NCBI RefSeq assembly: GCF_001854225.1 | Contig: NZ_CP015208.1 | Location: 1,360,507-1,424,506, forward strand | DNA from: Candidatus Rhodoluna planktonica | GTDB lineage: Bacteria; Actinomycetota; Actinomycetes; Actinomycetales; Microbacteriaceae | DNA: 64,000 nucleotides | Direction: 5' to 3' | In this document: piece by piece, positions 36,972-48,838 of the stretch | Layout of the letters: each line of letters starts with the position of its first letter | Position numbering within the stretch: the first letter of the stretch is position 1 | Position numbers and translations under genes: made by a program | Notes under the pieces: generated by a model | The model's database searches: none | What the model saw: only the letters and a program-made list of their open reading frames with translations | What the model was told of the DNA's origin: nothing

Positions 36972-36979
36972 GGAGAATT

Positions 36980-37759
36980 ATGTCGTTAGTGCCGGCTGCT
37001 TCGCGTGCCCTAGCGATACTTCGCGTCTTGGCTAAACACGGACAGCCGATTACCGCAGCAGCAATTGCTAAAGAACTTGATCTGCCCAGATCGAGCACCT
37101 ACCAACTTTTGGAGGCACTGGTAGCCGAAGACTTTGTAGTCCATTTTGAAAATGAATCGCGCTGGGGTCTGGGTGTTGTCGCATTCGAGTTGGGCAACGC
37201 TTATTTGCGTCACGATCCAATTGAAAGATTTGCCCGGCCCCTGTTAAAAGAGTTAGTTGGCGCCACCGAAGCCCAGGTTCCGGCCGTTGGCCAGTTGGGC
37301 ATCCTGGTTGGTGATGAAGTGCTTTACCTTTTGAAAGAGTTGCCGCTGCACCCGGTAACCGTAGTTTCAGATATCGGGGTGCGTCTGCCCGCACACCTAA
37401 CCGCCTCTGGTCGAGCCATGCTCTCGCGGCTTGATCAAAAACAACTAAGAGCCACCTACAGTGAAACGCGTTCAACCGACGCCCTGACCAATCGAACTGG
37501 CTTAGGACCAAATCGCTTAGCTGAATTGAAAAAACAACTCGAAATCGATAGGCGACTGGGCTATGCCATCGAAGATGGTCAAATTTCCACCGGCTACTGC
37601 TCGGTTTCGGTGGCCGCCGTAAACCACCTGAATTTGCCCACGGCGGCACTGACTTTGACCTTCAGAAGCGAAGATGCCAGCGAGAGCGATAGGTTAGAAA
37701 TCGCGCGACTGCTGATGGCGGCGGCAAGCAAACTTTCAAAGCGGATGGGTGCCAAATGA
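36980..37759 (+). CDS. IclR-family transcriptional regulator of the hut genes
   Basis: A 259-residue regulator. N-terminal winged helix (about 1-65): ASRALAILRVLAKHG, then ITAAAIAKELDLPRSSTYQLL recognition helix; C-terminal IclR effector domain (about 75-255) with LTASGRAMLSRL and YAIEDGQISTGYCSVSVA. I start at ATG 36980, which has AGGAGA 5-10 bases upstream; the longer GTG start at 36953 would place the palindrome inside the gene. Divergent to hutU and followed by hutG with a 4-bp overlap, so it is most likely the local histidine/urocanate-responsive regulator. Confidence 0.87.
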   Translation: MSLVPAASRALAILRVLAKHGQPITAAAIAKELDLPRSSTYQLLEALVAEDFVVHFENESRWGLGVVAFELGNAYLRHDPIERFARPLLKELVGATEAQVPAVGQLGILVGDEVLYLLKELPLHPVTVVSDIGVRLPAHLTASGRAMLSRLDQKQLRATYSETRSTDALTNRTGLGPNRLAELKKQLEIDRRLGYAIEDGQISTGYCSVSVAAVNHLNLPTAALTLTFRSEDASESDRLEIARLLMAAASKLSKRMGAK

Positions 37760-38697
37760 GTGAAGACGCAAAGTGGCCTAGAGCGAGCGCTTGGCTAAAG
37801 CCGGTCGCCGAACAATTTGCGGATGCGCAAAGCACCCAAGAATTGGGCAAATCATCAGGGTTTGACCTAGCGGTTTTCGGAGTCAAAGCTCACCTAACTT
37901 CAATTTCGGCAACCAATGCTCACGAAACACCGGCGGCAATTCGCGCAGCACTGCAGCGCTATTCACTTTGGTCATGGCAGCACGACACCGACCTGAGCAC
38001 ACTGGTTGCCGCTGATTTTGGCGATGTCGAAAACCCCGATTCACCCGAGGGTGAGGCCGAAACCGCCCAGTTAACTGCTCGCGCACTAGAGGCATCCAAG
38101 TTGGCAATTGCTCTAGGTGGCGACAACTCAATCACCTATGCCGTAGCCAAAGGTGCAGCCGATTTTCTGGGTGACATTTCAAAGCTCGGTGTAATTACCT
38201 TGGATGCACACCACGATCTTCGCGATGGGGTAAGCAACGGATCGCCAATTCGTCGCCTAGTTGAGTTGGGTGTCGACCCAACCAAGATTGTGCAAATCGG
38301 GATTGCCGACTTTTCAAACTCCCCCGAATATGCGGATCTCGCAAAAGAGCTGGGCATAACCGTGATTAGCCGTTCTGAGTTGCGCTCGCGCAGCCCCAAA
38401 GAAATTTGGCAGCAGGCAATCAAAATTGCCGGGCGCGACGGTGCAAAAATCCACGTTGATTTCGACGTTGATGTTTGCGATCGAGCCGTTGTGCCAGCTT
38501 GCCCAGCAGCGGCACCGGGCGGAATTTCTGCTGATGAATTACGCCAATTTGCTTACCTTGCCGGTAACAGCCAAAACGTGGTCTCGGTAGACATTACCGA
38601 AATCGATGCAACCGTGGATGCTGCCGATCAGCGCACCGTGCGACTCGCTGCTCTTCTCATTTTGGAAGCAGCCGCTGGCCTAGCTAACCGGGCTTAG
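37756..38697 (+). CDS. hutG: Formimidoylglutamase (arginase family)
   Basis: A 313-residue ureohydrolase-fold enzyme. Two-manganese ligands are visible in GGDNSITY, DAHHDLRDG (about 154-162) and HVDFDVDVCDRAVVP (about 234-248). In the hut context it hydrolyses N-formimino-L-glutamate to glutamate and formamide, completing histidine degradation. Its N-terminus overlaps the regulator stop (ATGA). The final Asp/Glu segment VVSVDITEIDATVD is present. Agmatinase or arginase activity is less likely given the neighbours. Confidence 0.92.
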   Translation: MSEDAKWPRASAWLKPVAEQFADAQSTQELGKSSGFDLAVFGVKAHLTSISATNAHETPAAIRAALQRYSLWSWQHDTDLSTLVAADFGDVENPDSPEGEAETAQLTARALEASKLAIALGGDNSITYAVAKGAADFLGDISKLGVITLDAHHDLRDGVSNGSPIRRLVELGVDPTKIVQIGIADFSNSPEYADLAKELGITVISRSELRSRSPKEIWQQAIKIAGRDGAKIHVDFDVDVCDRAVVPACPAAAPGGISADELRQFAYLAGNSQNVVSVDITEIDATVDAADQRTVRLAALLILEAAAGLANRA

Positions 38698-38700
38698 ACT
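38695..38700 (+). promoter_or_regulatory. -10 box (TAGACT) for a leaderless MFS transcript
   Basis: TAGACT ends 7 nt before the ATG at 38708 and overlaps the hutG stop codon; no ribosome site is present. Confidence 0.4.
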
Positions 38701-38707
38701 CGCAACT

Positions 38708-39907
38708 ATGACTGACGAAAAAATTGCCGCAATGCCGGTTGCCCAAGTTGATTCCTGGCATCGAACCATCCTGATGTTTTTTGCGATTTTGGGCATGGTT
38801 ACCACCTCGCTCACCGTGCGTTTGCCGTTAGTCAAAGAATTGCTAGAAGTAAGCACCTCGCACCTGGGCATCATTATTTTCGTCGGCGCCATCGGGGCAG
38901 TAATCGCGCTGAATATTTCGGGTCGGGTAATTGAACGCATTGGCACCCGCCCAGCTATCTTGGCCGGCCTAATTGCAATGGCCTTTGGTGTGACAGTTCA
39001 GGCTTCATTTGCGATAGCTGGCAACTGGGTTGGTTACATGATCGCCGGCGCTCTCACTGCTGCCTCTTACGGTTTCGCCGATGTGGCAATCAACGTCGAT
39101 GGCACCGCGATTGAGCGCCGCAAGCAAAAGAGCCTGATGCCGCGAATGCACGCCGCATATTCACTCGGCGCTCTGTCAGGTGCCGGCATTGGCACGGTTG
39201 CCGCTGCCGCTGAATTTTCACTGCTAGCCCAAATTGCAATTTTGGCAGCGTTTCACCTGGGTGTGGTTGCACTTCGTTTCAAAACAATTCCGGCCGGAAT
39301 TGGTCAAGAGGTGGCTCACGAAGAATCGGTCAAGGTCGAGCGCCACCACTGGCTCACTCCGGCAGTTTGGTTCTTGAGCATTTCGATTTTGGCCATCACC
39401 ATCGGTGAGGGTTCGGCGATTGACTGGCTAGCTCTAGGTGTAGTCGAGGGCTATAACGAATCAGCGGCTAATGCCGGTATTGCGTTTACTATTTTCAATC
39501 TTTCGATGACCCTAACCCGGTTCTTCGGTGGCAATCTAGCCGATCGCTTCGGCAAAGCTCGCACCATTCAGGCCCTAGTTGCCACCGGGGTTTTGGGTAT
39601 TTTGATGATTATCTTTGGTGCGCCTAATGTTTGGTTTGCCTGGATTGGTGCTGCGTTGTGGGCAGCCGGAGTAGCTTTAGGTTTTCCACTTTTGCTATCG
39701 GCTGCTGGCGAGGCCGAACACCCGGCGAAGCGCGTGAGTTTTGTCGCCGCCTGGGGTTACGGTGCGTTCTTAGCTGGCCCAGCACTGCTCGGTTTCTTAG
39801 GTGAAGCCTGGGGCATCTTGAACATGTACTTTGTCGTTGCCGGCCTGTTGGCCACCGCGTTTATTTTCAGCTCAGCTGCCGGTAATAAACGAGCTACCAA
39901 AAACTAA
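38708..39907 (+). CDS. MFS transporter, YbjJ-like
   Basis: A 399-residue 12-helix transporter. The segment ADVAINVDGTAIERRKQK followed by MPRMHAAYSLGALSGAGIG is typical of the YbjJ/FucP-like MFS group, and NLADRFGKARTIQALVATG is the second-half motif A. Located right after hutG but with its own promoter-like box, so it may or may not serve the hut pathway (for instance histidine, urocanate or formamide movement). Substrate unknown. Confidence 0.83.
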   Translation: MTDEKIAAMPVAQVDSWHRTILMFFAILGMVTTSLTVRLPLVKELLEVSTSHLGIIIFVGAIGAVIALNISGRVIERIGTRPAILAGLIAMAFGVTVQASFAIAGNWVGYMIAGALTAASYGFADVAINVDGTAIERRKQKSLMPRMHAAYSLGALSGAGIGTVAAAAEFSLLAQIAILAAFHLGVVALRFKTIPAGIGQEVAHEESVKVERHHWLTPAVWFLSISILAITIGEGSAIDWLALGVVEGYNESAANAGIAFTIFNLSMTLTRFFGGNLADRFGKARTIQALVATGVLGILMIIFGAPNVWFAWIGAALWAAGVALGFPLLLSAAGEAEHPAKRVSFVAAWGYGAFLAGPALLGFLGEAWGILNMYFVVAGLLATAFIFSSAAGNKRATKN

Positions 39908-39910
39908 TCG

Positions 39911-40114
39911 TTAGTGCTTGCTGCGATAGTAGGCAACCAGCGCGTTAGCGTGGCCGTGGCCCAGGCCATGTGTATTTTTCAACTCTGCCACCATCTCCAT
40001 ATGCGCCTTGCCATCAAGGGTTGCTAGCAGATCGAGCCAGTGTTGAATCGGCTGGCCATACTTTTTTTCAATCGAAGGAAAGTAGCTTTGCGGACCTTTA
40101 ACTTTTTCTTCCAT
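39911..40114 (-). CDS. DUF4287 domain protein
   Basis: A 67-residue protein matching the short DUF4287 pattern: YFPSIEKKYGQPIQHWLDLL followed by the GLGHGHANALVAYYR helix. Proteins of this group are small, soluble and uncharacterised; related ones occur beside DUF5655 proteins. A TAATCT -10 element ends 6 nt before its ATG (leaderless). Convergent with the MFS gene with a 3-bp gap. Confidence 0.82.
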   Translation of the reverse strand: MEEKVKGPQSYFPSIEKKYGQPIQHWLDLLATLDGKAHMEMVAELKNTHGLGHGHANALVAYYRSKH

Positions 40115-40120
40115 CAGAAC

Positions 40121-40126
40121 AGATTA
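40121..40126 (-). promoter_or_regulatory. -10 box (TAATCT) for the leaderless DUF4287 gene
   Basis: On the minus strand TAATCT lies 6 nt before the ATG that begins at 40114; no Shine-Dalgarno present. Confidence 0.4.
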
Positions 40127-40145
40127 GGGCTTGTTTGGTTAAAGA

Positions 40146-40172
40146 AAAATGCCTCCCGAAGGAGGCATTTCA
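40146..40172 (-). terminator. Terminator of the tRNA-Ile/tRNA-Ala transcript
   Basis: Read leftwards, GCCTCC and GGAGGC pair around a TTCG tetraloop and are followed by ATTTTTCTTT. It lies just past the 3' end of tRNA-Ala. Confidence 0.85.
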
Positions 40173-40176
40173 TTTG

Positions 40177-40249
40177 TGGAGACTAGGGGGGTCGAACCCC
40201 TGACCCCCTGCTTGCAAAGCAGGTGCTCTACCAACTGAGCTAAGTCCCC
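40177..40249 (-). tRNA. tRNA-Ala (anticodon TGC)
   Basis: Read leftwards: acceptor GGGGACT, D-loop TAGCTCAGTTGGTAGAGC, anticodon stem-loop CCTGCTTTGCAAGCAGG with TGC, T-loop GGGTTCGAACCC and 3' acceptor AGTCTCC plus A73. The CCA end is not encoded, consistent with the CCA-adding enzyme found near the right edge. Confidence 0.96.
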
Positions 40250-40301
40250 ATTAGTCTTGCGACTTTTGGTTCGGAACCTCATCTTCTCAGATGATGCTTC
40301 C

Positions 40302-40378
40302 TGGTGGGCCTAGGAGGACTTGAACCTCCGACCTCTTCATTATCAGTGAAGCGCTCTAACCACCTGAGCTATAGGCCC
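40302..40378 (-). tRNA. tRNA-Ile (anticodon GAT)
   Basis: Read leftwards: acceptor GGGCCTA, D-arm TAGCTCAGGTGGTTAGAGC, anticodon loop CTGATAA with GAT, T-loop GGTTCAAGTCC and 3' acceptor TAGGCCC plus A73; here the terminal CCA is encoded (40302-40304). The gyrA-tRNA-Ile-tRNA-Ala order is common in actinobacteria. Confidence 0.96.
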
Positions 40379-40429
40379 GTAGAACCTTTGCTACATTACA
40401 TCAATTTTCAGAAAGGTTCAAACTGAACC

Positions 40430-40840
40430 TTAGTTGTTCGTGAAACCTACGCTAATGCCGCCGGTTAGTCGACCGATCACATTGAAAATAGCTGCCGAAA
40501 TTGCGGTTAGTGCGGTGCCAAGAACTACGTTGAAAATCGACAAGGTGAATGCGAAGGAAAGCACTCGAGGCAAACTTAGTTCGGCGGCAACATCAACACC
40601 ATCAGAGCCACCGCCACCAATAACGCTGTTCAGCAAATTAGTTAGCGAACCGAACAGGCCAGTTGAGTTGATTACCAACCACAGGAAAATAAAGCCAACG
40701 ATTGTGGCAATTCCCATGGCTAGAGTGACCAAAAAACCGGCTTTGATAGCAGACCAGATGTCAATGTGAACCAGCTTGAGCTTTACCTGCTTTACCGGAG
40801 GAAGATTTTTCTTGGCCATTCTGGCTAGTTTCTCTTTCAC
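40430..40840 (-). CDS. DUF3566 membrane protein
   Basis: A 136-residue protein: basic N-terminus (about 25 residues), [20 protein letters not shown] entering the first helix, [16 protein letters not shown] and a second long helix [19 protein letters not shown] ending in a small Gly/Phe tail. This is the DUF3566 layout found immediately after gyrA in many actinobacteria (the Rv0007 position). Two helices, function unknown. Its ATG overlaps the gyrA stop by 4 bp. Confidence 0.88.
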   Translation of the reverse strand: MKEKLARMAKKNLPPVKQVKLKLVHIDIWSAIKAGFLVTLAMGIATIVGFIFLWLVINSTGLFGSLTNLLNSVIGGGGSDGVDVAAELSLPRVLSFAFTLSIFNVVLGTALTAISAAIFNVIGRLTGGISVGFTNN

Positions 40841-43392
40841 TCAGCTGCTCCTTCTTGTGCACTAGCTTCTGCTTCGGCCTCATCAACGCCGGCCTCAACC
40901 AAAGCCTCGTTTGACTCTAGGTTTCGCTCGGTGTTTTTAGCAAGACCGATGATGCTGTCTTCTTCGTCGAATCGAGCGAAGACAACACCCATGGTGTCGC
41001 GGCCCTTGGCTGGCACTTCAGAAACCGCGCTTCGAACAACTTTACCGCTGGAAAGCACAACCAAAACTTCGTCGTCTTCCGCGACGATGATGGCGCCAAC
41101 CAAATCGCCGCGCTTCTCTTCGAGTTTGGCTACCTTGATGCCAAGCCCGCCACGGTTTTGGTCGCGATATTGAGAAACCTGGGTGCGTTTGGCATAGCCA
41201 CCCTCGGTAACCACAAAGACAAAAGCATCGTCTACATCGTTGATAACCGAAGCGCTCAGCAGGTAATCGCCAGGTCTGAAGTTCATACCGATGTTTCCGC
41301 TGGTGTCGCGGCCCATAGGGCGAAGGCTGGCATCCGAGTTGCTGAAGCGAATTGACATTCCCTTGTGCGAAACCAGCAGCAGATCGTCGGTTTCCGAAGC
41401 CAACATGGCCGAAACCAGTTCGTCTCCCTCGCGCAACTTGATGGCGATGATGCCACCTGTGCGTGCTGTGTCGTAAGCCTGCAGTGCGGTCTTTTTGACC
41501 AAGCCCGACTTGGTAGCTAGCACCAGATAAGGTGCCTGCTCATAGTCTTTGATGTCGAGAACCTGAGCGACCTGCTCGTCTGGTTGCAGCGCCAAAAGGT
41601 TTGCTACGTGCTGGCCCTTGGTGTCGCGACCGGCCTCAAGCACCTCGTATGCCTTGGTGCGATATACGCGGCCCTTATTAGTGAAGAACAACAACCAGTG
41701 GTGAGTGGTAGTTACAAAGAAGTGTTCAACCACATCGTCGGCACGAAGTGAAGCACCCTTGACACCCTTGCCACCGCGGTGCTGCGAACGATAGTTGTCG
41801 CTGCGAGTGCGCTTGATGTAGCCGCCGCGGGTTAGTGAGATAACCATTTCCTCTTCAGGAATAAGGTCTTCAACCGAAACATCGCCATCGAAACCAGCAA
41901 TGATCTGACTGCGTCGGTCATCTCCGTGTTTGGCAACCACCTCGTCTAGTTCTTCGCTGATGATTGAGCGCTGGCGGCTTGGGTCGGCAATGATCGCCTT
42001 GTAATCGAGAATCTGAGCCTCTAGTTCGGCTGCTTCATCAATGATTTTTTGACGCTCGAGTGCGGCAAGCTGACGCAACTGCATGTTCAAAATTGCACGA
42101 GCCTGCAACTCATCGATGTCGAGCAGTTTGATTAGCCCGTCACGCGCATCTTCAACGCTTTGGCTCTTACGGATTAGGGCAATTACCGCGTCGAGTGCAT
42201 CGAGTGCTTTGAGGTAACCGCGCAAAATGTGTGCGCGCTCTTCGGCCTTGCGCAATCTGAACTGGGTTCGGCGAACAATAACTTCGATCTGGTGAGCAAC
42301 CCAGTTGGTGATAAAACCGTCGAGGCTTAGGGTTCGTGGCACACCGTCGACCAAGGCCAACATGTTTGCGCTGAAGTTTTCTTGCAGCGGGGTGAGTTTG
42401 TAAAGGTTGTTTAAAACAACGCGGGCAACCGCATCTTTCTTAAGAACGATGACCAAACGCTGACCGGTTCGACCGGAGGTTTCATCTCGAATATCGGCGA
42501 TGCCGGTTAGTCGACCCTCTTTTACCAGGCCGGCGATTTTTTCGGCCAGGTTGTCAGGGTTTACCTGGTAGGGCAACTCGGTGACAACTAGGCAGGTGCG
42601 GCCGTGAATTTCTTCGACGTTGATGATTGCCCGCATAGTAACCGAACCGCGACCAGTGCGGTAAGCATCTTCGATGCCTTTGCGGCCAAGGATGTGTGCT
42701 CCGGTTGGAAAGTCTGGGCCCTTGATTCGCTCAATTAGGGCTTCCAGCAACTCTTCGTTGGTAGCTTCTGGGTTTTGCAAATACCACTGGGCACCGGCAG
42801 CAACTTCCCGCAGGTTGTGTGGCGGGATGTTGGTAGCCATACCAACAGCAATACCGATTGAGCCGTTGATAAGTAGGTTAGGGATGCGGCTTGGCAGCAC
42901 GGTTGGTTCTTGAGTGCGGCCATCGTAGTTGTCTTGGAAATCGACAGTGTCTTCGTCGATATCGCGCACCATTTCAAGTGCCAACTGAGCCATACGGCAC
43001 TCGGTGTAACGTGGCGCAGCGGCTGGGTCGTTACCCGGTGAGCCAAAGTTGCCCTGTCCAGAAATTAGCGGATATCGCATGTTCCAGTCTTGGGTTAGAC
43101 GAACCATGGTGTCGTAAATAGCACTGTCACCGTGCGGGTGGAACTGGCCCATGACATCGCCAACAACGCGCGAGCACTTGCTGAATTGTTTGTCGGGGCG
43201 GTAGCCACCATCGAACATTGCATAAATTACGCGGCGGTGTACCGGCTTTAGGCCATCGCGAACGTCGGGCAGGGCGCGACCGACAATAACGCTCATGGCG
43301 TAGTCAAGGTAGCTGCGCTGCATTTCGACCTGAAGGTCGACCTGCTCTACGTTGTCGCGCATTGGTTCAACATTGGTTGTTTCGTCAGCCAT
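40837..43392 (-). CDS. gyrA: DNA gyrase subunit A
   Basis: An 851-residue gyrase A. The catalytic tyrosine is Y129 in APRYTECR. The quinolone-resistance region reads [11 protein letters not shown] with Ser90 and Asp94, the positions where Ser and Asp are the quinolone-sensitive state in Escherichia coli (83 and 87). The C-terminal domain contains beta-pinwheel blades with the GyrA-box-like [11 protein letters not shown] (about 560). No intein. The C-terminal tail is acidic. Partner gyrB lies 34 bp upstream. Confidence 0.97.
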   Translation of the reverse strand: MADETTNVEPMRDNVEQVDLQVEMQRSYLDYAMSVIVGRALPDVRDGLKPVHRRVIYAMFDGGYRPDKQFSKCSRVVGDVMGQFHPHGDSAIYDTMVRLTQDWNMRYPLISGQGNFGSPGNDPAAAPRYTECRMAQLALEMVRDIDEDTVDFQDNYDGRTQEPTVLPSRIPNLLINGSIGIAVGMATNIPPHNLREVAAGAQWYLQNPEATNEELLEALIERIKGPDFPTGAHILGRKGIEDAYRTGRGSVTMRAIINVEEIHGRTCLVVTELPYQVNPDNLAEKIAGLVKEGRLTGIADIRDETSGRTGQRLVIVLKKDAVARVVLNNLYKLTPLQENFSANMLALVDGVPRTLSLDGFITNWVAHQIEVIVRRTQFRLRKAEERAHILRGYLKALDALDAVIALIRKSQSVEDARDGLIKLLDIDELQARAILNMQLRQLAALERQKIIDEAAELEAQILDYKAIIADPSRQRSIISEELDEVVAKHGDDRRSQIIAGFDGDVSVEDLIPEEEMVISLTRGGYIKRTRSDNYRSQHRGGKGVKGASLRADDVVEHFFVTTTHHWLLFFTNKGRVYRTKAYEVLEAGRDTKGQHVANLLALQPDEQVAQVLDIKDYEQAPYLVLATKSGLVKKTALQAYDTARTGGIIAIKLREGDELVSAMLASETDDLLLVSHKGMSIRFSNSDASLRPMGRDTSGNIGMNFRPGDYLLSASVINDVDDAFVFVVTEGGYAKRTQVSQYRDQNRGGLGIKVAKLEEKRGDLVGAIIVAEDDEVLVVLSSGKVVRSAVSEVPAKGRDTMGVVFARFDEEDSIIGLAKNTERNLESNEALVEAGVDEAEAEASAQEGAAE

Positions 43393-43426
43393 GATGTCTC
43401 TTCTCTAAAATCTTTGGATGTGCGGC

Positions 43427-45391
<1,965 letters not shown>

Positions 45392-45548
45392 TTAGGCCCA
45401 GTGAAAAGCAATCTCAGTGATTGACTGATATTCGGGGTAGCTAACTATTAGAAATTTTAGCCTTTAGGGCTGACAAAATTTGGCTAATCGGCTGTGTTTT
45501 GGCAAATGTTTTTGCCGGTTTTACCCAGTATTTTCGCGGTTTCTTCGG

Positions 45549-46046
45549 TTATCCGTAAGTATCGCGCGGTCCGCGACCGGGCACCGAATAAAAACCTTTT
45601 TTCCAGGATGGAGCATCCGGTCCGGTGAATTTGATTGAGGTCACCTCTAATTGCGGGTAAGTCTGATTTATTCGCCCCAAAATGTCATTTTGCATCAGTC
45701 TCAGTTGGGTTGCCCAGGCCGTAGATTTGCAACGCACCGTGAGCAGCCCGTTGACTAAAGTTTCAGGTTTTGAATTGGCCGCGTTGGTTTCGCCAACAAT
45801 CTTGGCCCAACTGCTAAAGAGTTCGGTCTCGGCAAGTTGCCCTTCCCAGTGAAATGCCTTCATCAAATCGTCTATGGAATCGGCTGCTCGAACCGGATCG
45901 CGACCTTTGCTAAAAGGTTTACTTGCCTTTTGGGCAGCTTTTTCTGCCATTCTTTTGGCATCGCGGCTGATTCGACCGGTGACTGCAGCTTTCATCTTTT
46001 GATAAAACTCGACTGCGATGTCGGGCTGCTCTTCGTTAGATTGCAT
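45549..46046 (-). CDS. DUF721 protein (DciA-like replicative helicase loader candidate)
   Basis: A 165-residue protein. After a basic N-terminal 60 residues, the DUF721 core appears: WEGQLAETELFSSWAKIVG ... ANSKPETLVNGLLTVRCKS ... WATQLRLMQNDILGRI. DciA proteins deliver the replicative helicase DnaB in bacteria lacking DnaC. Its position between recF and gyrB is the normal actinobacterial place. It overlaps the recF stop region by 11 bp. Role as helicase loader is inferred from family. Confidence 0.85.
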   Translation of the reverse strand: MQSNEEQPDIAVEFYQKMKAAVTGRISRDAKRMAEKAAQKASKPFSKGRDPVRAADSIDDLMKAFHWEGQLAETELFSSWAKIVGETNAANSKPETLVNGLLTVRCKSTAWATQLRLMQNDILGRINQTYPQLEVTSIKFTGPDAPSWKKGFYSVPGRGPRDTYG

Positions 46047-47256
46047 TTGTGATCACCCCAGCTTTGACATTAAAGACAGTGGCTAACAGTGACTTCGGAA
46101 CATCCTCTGCTACTGCTGCGGTGATAATTACCTGCTCGTTGTCACTAATCAGAGCAGCCAATCGCTCGCGGCGACCAGAATCCAATTCGGCAAAGACATC
46201 ATCCAGAATTAGCACCGGATCGCCTAGCCGCGATTCTTTTCGAAGCAGTTCAATTGACGCCAACCGTAACGCCAAGGCATAAGACCAAGATTCGCCATGG
46301 CTGGCGTAACCCTTCGCCGGTAGTGTGCCAAGCATCAACACCAGGTCATCTCGGTGCGGCCCAACCAGCGAAATCCCTCGCTCAAGCTCTTTTTGGCGAG
46401 TTAGGGCAAGTTTTTGCCGGTAAAGCTGAACAATTTCGGCCTTATCACTGGTTTCGATCCACTCCAAGCCGTCTTCATCATCATCTAGCCCACCTGGCAA
46501 ACCCGCCGGACTTAGGCCAACCGCAAAATTTTTGTTATTTCCGGGGATTGCCGAGCCCATTAGTGAACTTTTCACCAAAATGCGGGGTTCATTATTGGCA
46601 ATCGCGATTTTCTGGTAGGCCGAGGTTAGAAAGGGGCGTAATTGGTCGATCAGTTTGATGCGAGCCGAAACAATATCAGAGCCGTACTCGATCAGCGACT
46701 CATCCCAGGCATCAAGCGTGCTGAGAGCACCGCCCACGGTTTTTGTGGCGCGTGCAGTTTTTAGCAGTGTGTTTCGCTGTTTTAGCACGCGGTCAAAATC
46801 ACTGTAAATGCCGACAAATCTTGGCCAAACCTGAATTACAAGTTCATCAATAAAAGCTCGTCGTGAGCTTGGGTCGCGCTTCACAATGTCAAGGTCTTCT
46901 GGAGCAAAGGTGACCGAGTTTAGATAGCCCAAAACATCGCGCAGCTTGGTAACCGGGCTTTTATTTACTCGGGCCTTGTTGGCAGTGTCGCGATTCAGTT
47001 CTAGTTCAAGTTGGATTTCGCGATCTTCAAAAGCTACCGAAGCCCTAACTACGGCTTGATTTTGGGATTGTCGAATTAGTGGCAAGTACCCAGCTACGCG
47101 ATGGCTAGACAGGCTAGATAAATAACGAACGGCTTCGACCAAATTTGTCTTACCCTGCCCATTAGGCCCAACCAATAGGTTTATGCCGCTAGAAAGGGAA
47201 ATTTCCGCAGTTTCGTAATTACGAAAATTGCCTAGCGATAGGTGTTTTAGATACAC
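46036..47256 (-). CDS. recF: DNA replication and repair protein RecF
   Basis: A 406-residue SMC-like ATPase. Walker A VGPNGQGKTNLVEAVRYL lies at about 30-47; the signature SWSYALALRLASIELL and Walker B PVLILDDVFAELD (about 340) are in the C-terminal half. It promotes RecA loading at gaps. The start ATG is 14 bp after the dnaN stop. Length is a little above the family mean of about 370. Confidence 0.95.
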   Translation of the reverse strand: MYLKHLSLGNFRNYETAEISLSSGINLLVGPNGQGKTNLVEAVRYLSSLSSHRVAGYLPLIRQSQNQAVVRASVAFEDREIQLELELNRDTANKARVNKSPVTKLRDVLGYLNSVTFAPEDLDIVKRDPSSRRAFIDELVIQVWPRFVGIYSDFDRVLKQRNTLLKTARATKTVGGALSTLDAWDESLIEYGSDIVSARIKLIDQLRPFLTSAYQKIAIANNEPRILVKSSLMGSAIPGNNKNFAVGLSPAGLPGGLDDDEDGLEWIETSDKAEIVQLYRQKLALTRQKELERGISLVGPHRDDLVLMLGTLPAKGYASHGESWSYALALRLASIELLRKESRLGDPVLILDDVFAELDSGRRERLAALISDNEQVIITAAVAEDVPKSLLATVFNVKAGVITNAI

Positions 47257-47270
47257 CGAGGCTCAACTCT

Positions 47271-48413
47271 TTAACGAACTAGCAGGTTTGGCTGAAGCAA
47301 ATAGCGATAACTGTCTTGCGCGGCTTTTTCTTTTGAGCTGTGTGCCGAAATTAGTACCGGGCCGGGCTTGTTTGGGTTGTCATTGCTGGTGAAAGCGATC
47401 TTTACAAACTCTGAGTGCACGCCGGCCAGACCATCTAGAAGAAATTGTGGTTTTAGCGAAACAACAATCTCTTTGCCGTTGAGCTCAGTCGAAATAGTTT
47501 CAGATGCCTGAGCTGTTTCGTTGCCGGTGGCCTCAAGGGTTACTTCACCTTCGCCAAAGCTGTAGCGCAGTGGGCTTTCGCGTTCTAGCACCAGCGAAAC
47601 ACGACGGGTTGATTCAACCAAATCTGAGGTTTGAACAATGGCAAAGTTTTCAACTTCGGCTGGGAACAGGCTTTTGACCGGTGGGAAATTGCCCTTGAGC
47701 AGCAACGATGTGACCGAGCGATTATTTGCTTTGAATGCAATCATTTCGCGATCATCAGTTTTGGCGATAGAAATTGCAATTTCACCCTGGTTTCCGAAGG
47801 TTTTAGCAACTTCCTGAAGCGTTCTTGCCGGAACTAATGCCACTGCCCCAGCAGCGCCGGCATTTGCTGACCAAGCCGCATCACGAATGGCAACGCGGTA
47901 GCGATCGGTGGCTACGAATGACAATGTTTTGTCATTTGCTTCAAGTTGAACACCGGTTAGTACCGGAGTTACATCATCTTTCGACGATGCAACTGCAACC
48001 TGATGTACGGCATCCGCAAATGCTTCACCAGCGATGGTTCCGGAAATCGCAGGAATCTCAGGAAGCGTCGGATATTCATCAACCGGCATAGTGAGCAGTG
48101 AGAATTTTGATGCTCCACAGGAAACGGTGACCTTGGCACCATCGGTTTCAAATTCAACTGGAGCGTTTGGCAACTTTGATGTGATGTCTGATAGCAATCG
48201 ACCAGACACCAAAACTCGGCCGGAGTCTTCTACTTTGGCAACAATTTCTGCCTGAGCTGATACTTCGTAATCAAAAACTGAAAGTCTTAGGGCGTTGGCG
48301 TCGGCCTCGATCAAAATACCGCCCAGGATAGGCAAAGTTGTGCGCTGCGGTAGCAAGCGAACAGCAAACGAAACAGCTTCGTTTAGAACATCGCGATTAA
48401 CTTGAAATTTCAA
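47271..48413 (-). CDS. dnaN: DNA polymerase III beta sliding clamp
   Basis: A 380-residue clamp monomer with three similar domains; it begins LKFQVNRDVLNEAVSFAVRL and has RTTLPILGGILIEA, SVDEYPTLPE-like and LLKGNFPPVKSLFP segments, ending ...YRYLLQPNLLVR with the usual C-terminal clamp peptide. I take TTG 48413 as start because GGGGAC lies just before and the family begins at MKFxV; the frame is open to 48470, which would run into oriC. Confidence 0.93.
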   Translation of the reverse strand: MKFQVNRDVLNEAVSFAVRLLPQRTTLPILGGILIEADANALRLSVFDYEVSAQAEIVAKVEDSGRVLVSGRLLSDITSKLPNAPVEFETDGAKVTVSCGASKFSLLTMPVDEYPTLPEIPAISGTIAGEAFADAVHQVAVASSKDDVTPVLTGVQLEANDKTLSFVATDRYRVAIRDAAWSANAGAAGAVALVPARTLQEVAKTFGNQGEIAISIAKTDDREMIAFKANNRSVTSLLLKGNFPPVKSLFPAEVENFAIVQTSDLVESTRRVSLVLERESPLRYSFGEGEVTLEATGNETAQASETISTELNGKEIVVSLKPQFLLDGLAGVHSEFVKIAFTSNDNPNKPGPVLISAHSSKEKAAQDSYRYLLQPNLLVR

Positions 48414-48838
48414 GATTGTCCCCAAATCTAGCCAATGTTGGCAAAAGGATTGTTGGCTCAATCTTGGCACAGATTAGTACCGCAGAGGGTTTTTGTAATT
48501 ACAAAATTAGCTTGATAGGTGTATTGGTGAAAACCAAGAAATGTTATTTAGCTATCAAATATTTAAATTTAAATAATCTTCTTATTAACCTCTGTGGAAA
48601 CTGTGGATAAGTTACGCCAGCCCAATAAATTATTGGGAATTACAAACTTGTAAGTTGTTTACACAGCTGTGAATAAATCTGTGGATAACTTGGCGGGTTG
48701 TGGAATGAGATTTTTTCTTCAACAGTCCAAGCATCAGTAATACACCGAAAGATCAGGCAATTTGAAAGTTATCCACAGGGTTATCCACCTGTTAAGAATT
48801 AAGGTTTAACTTGAAGGTTTTTGTGATTTTTGTTCTTC
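48414..48838. other. oriC: oriC region between dnaA and dnaN
   Basis: A 425-bp gene-free stretch. DnaA boxes: TGTGGATAA at 48602-48610, TGTGAATAA 48668-48676, TGTGGATAA 48680-48688, TTATCCACA 48769-48777 and TTATCCACC 48781-48789, plus TGTGGAAAC at 48593-48601. The 48536-48595 stretch is very A/T-rich (ATTTAAATTTAAATAAT) and fits the unwinding element. Orientation of flanking genes switches across this area. Together with the dnaA-upstream box cluster this is the likely replication origin. Confidence 0.85.
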
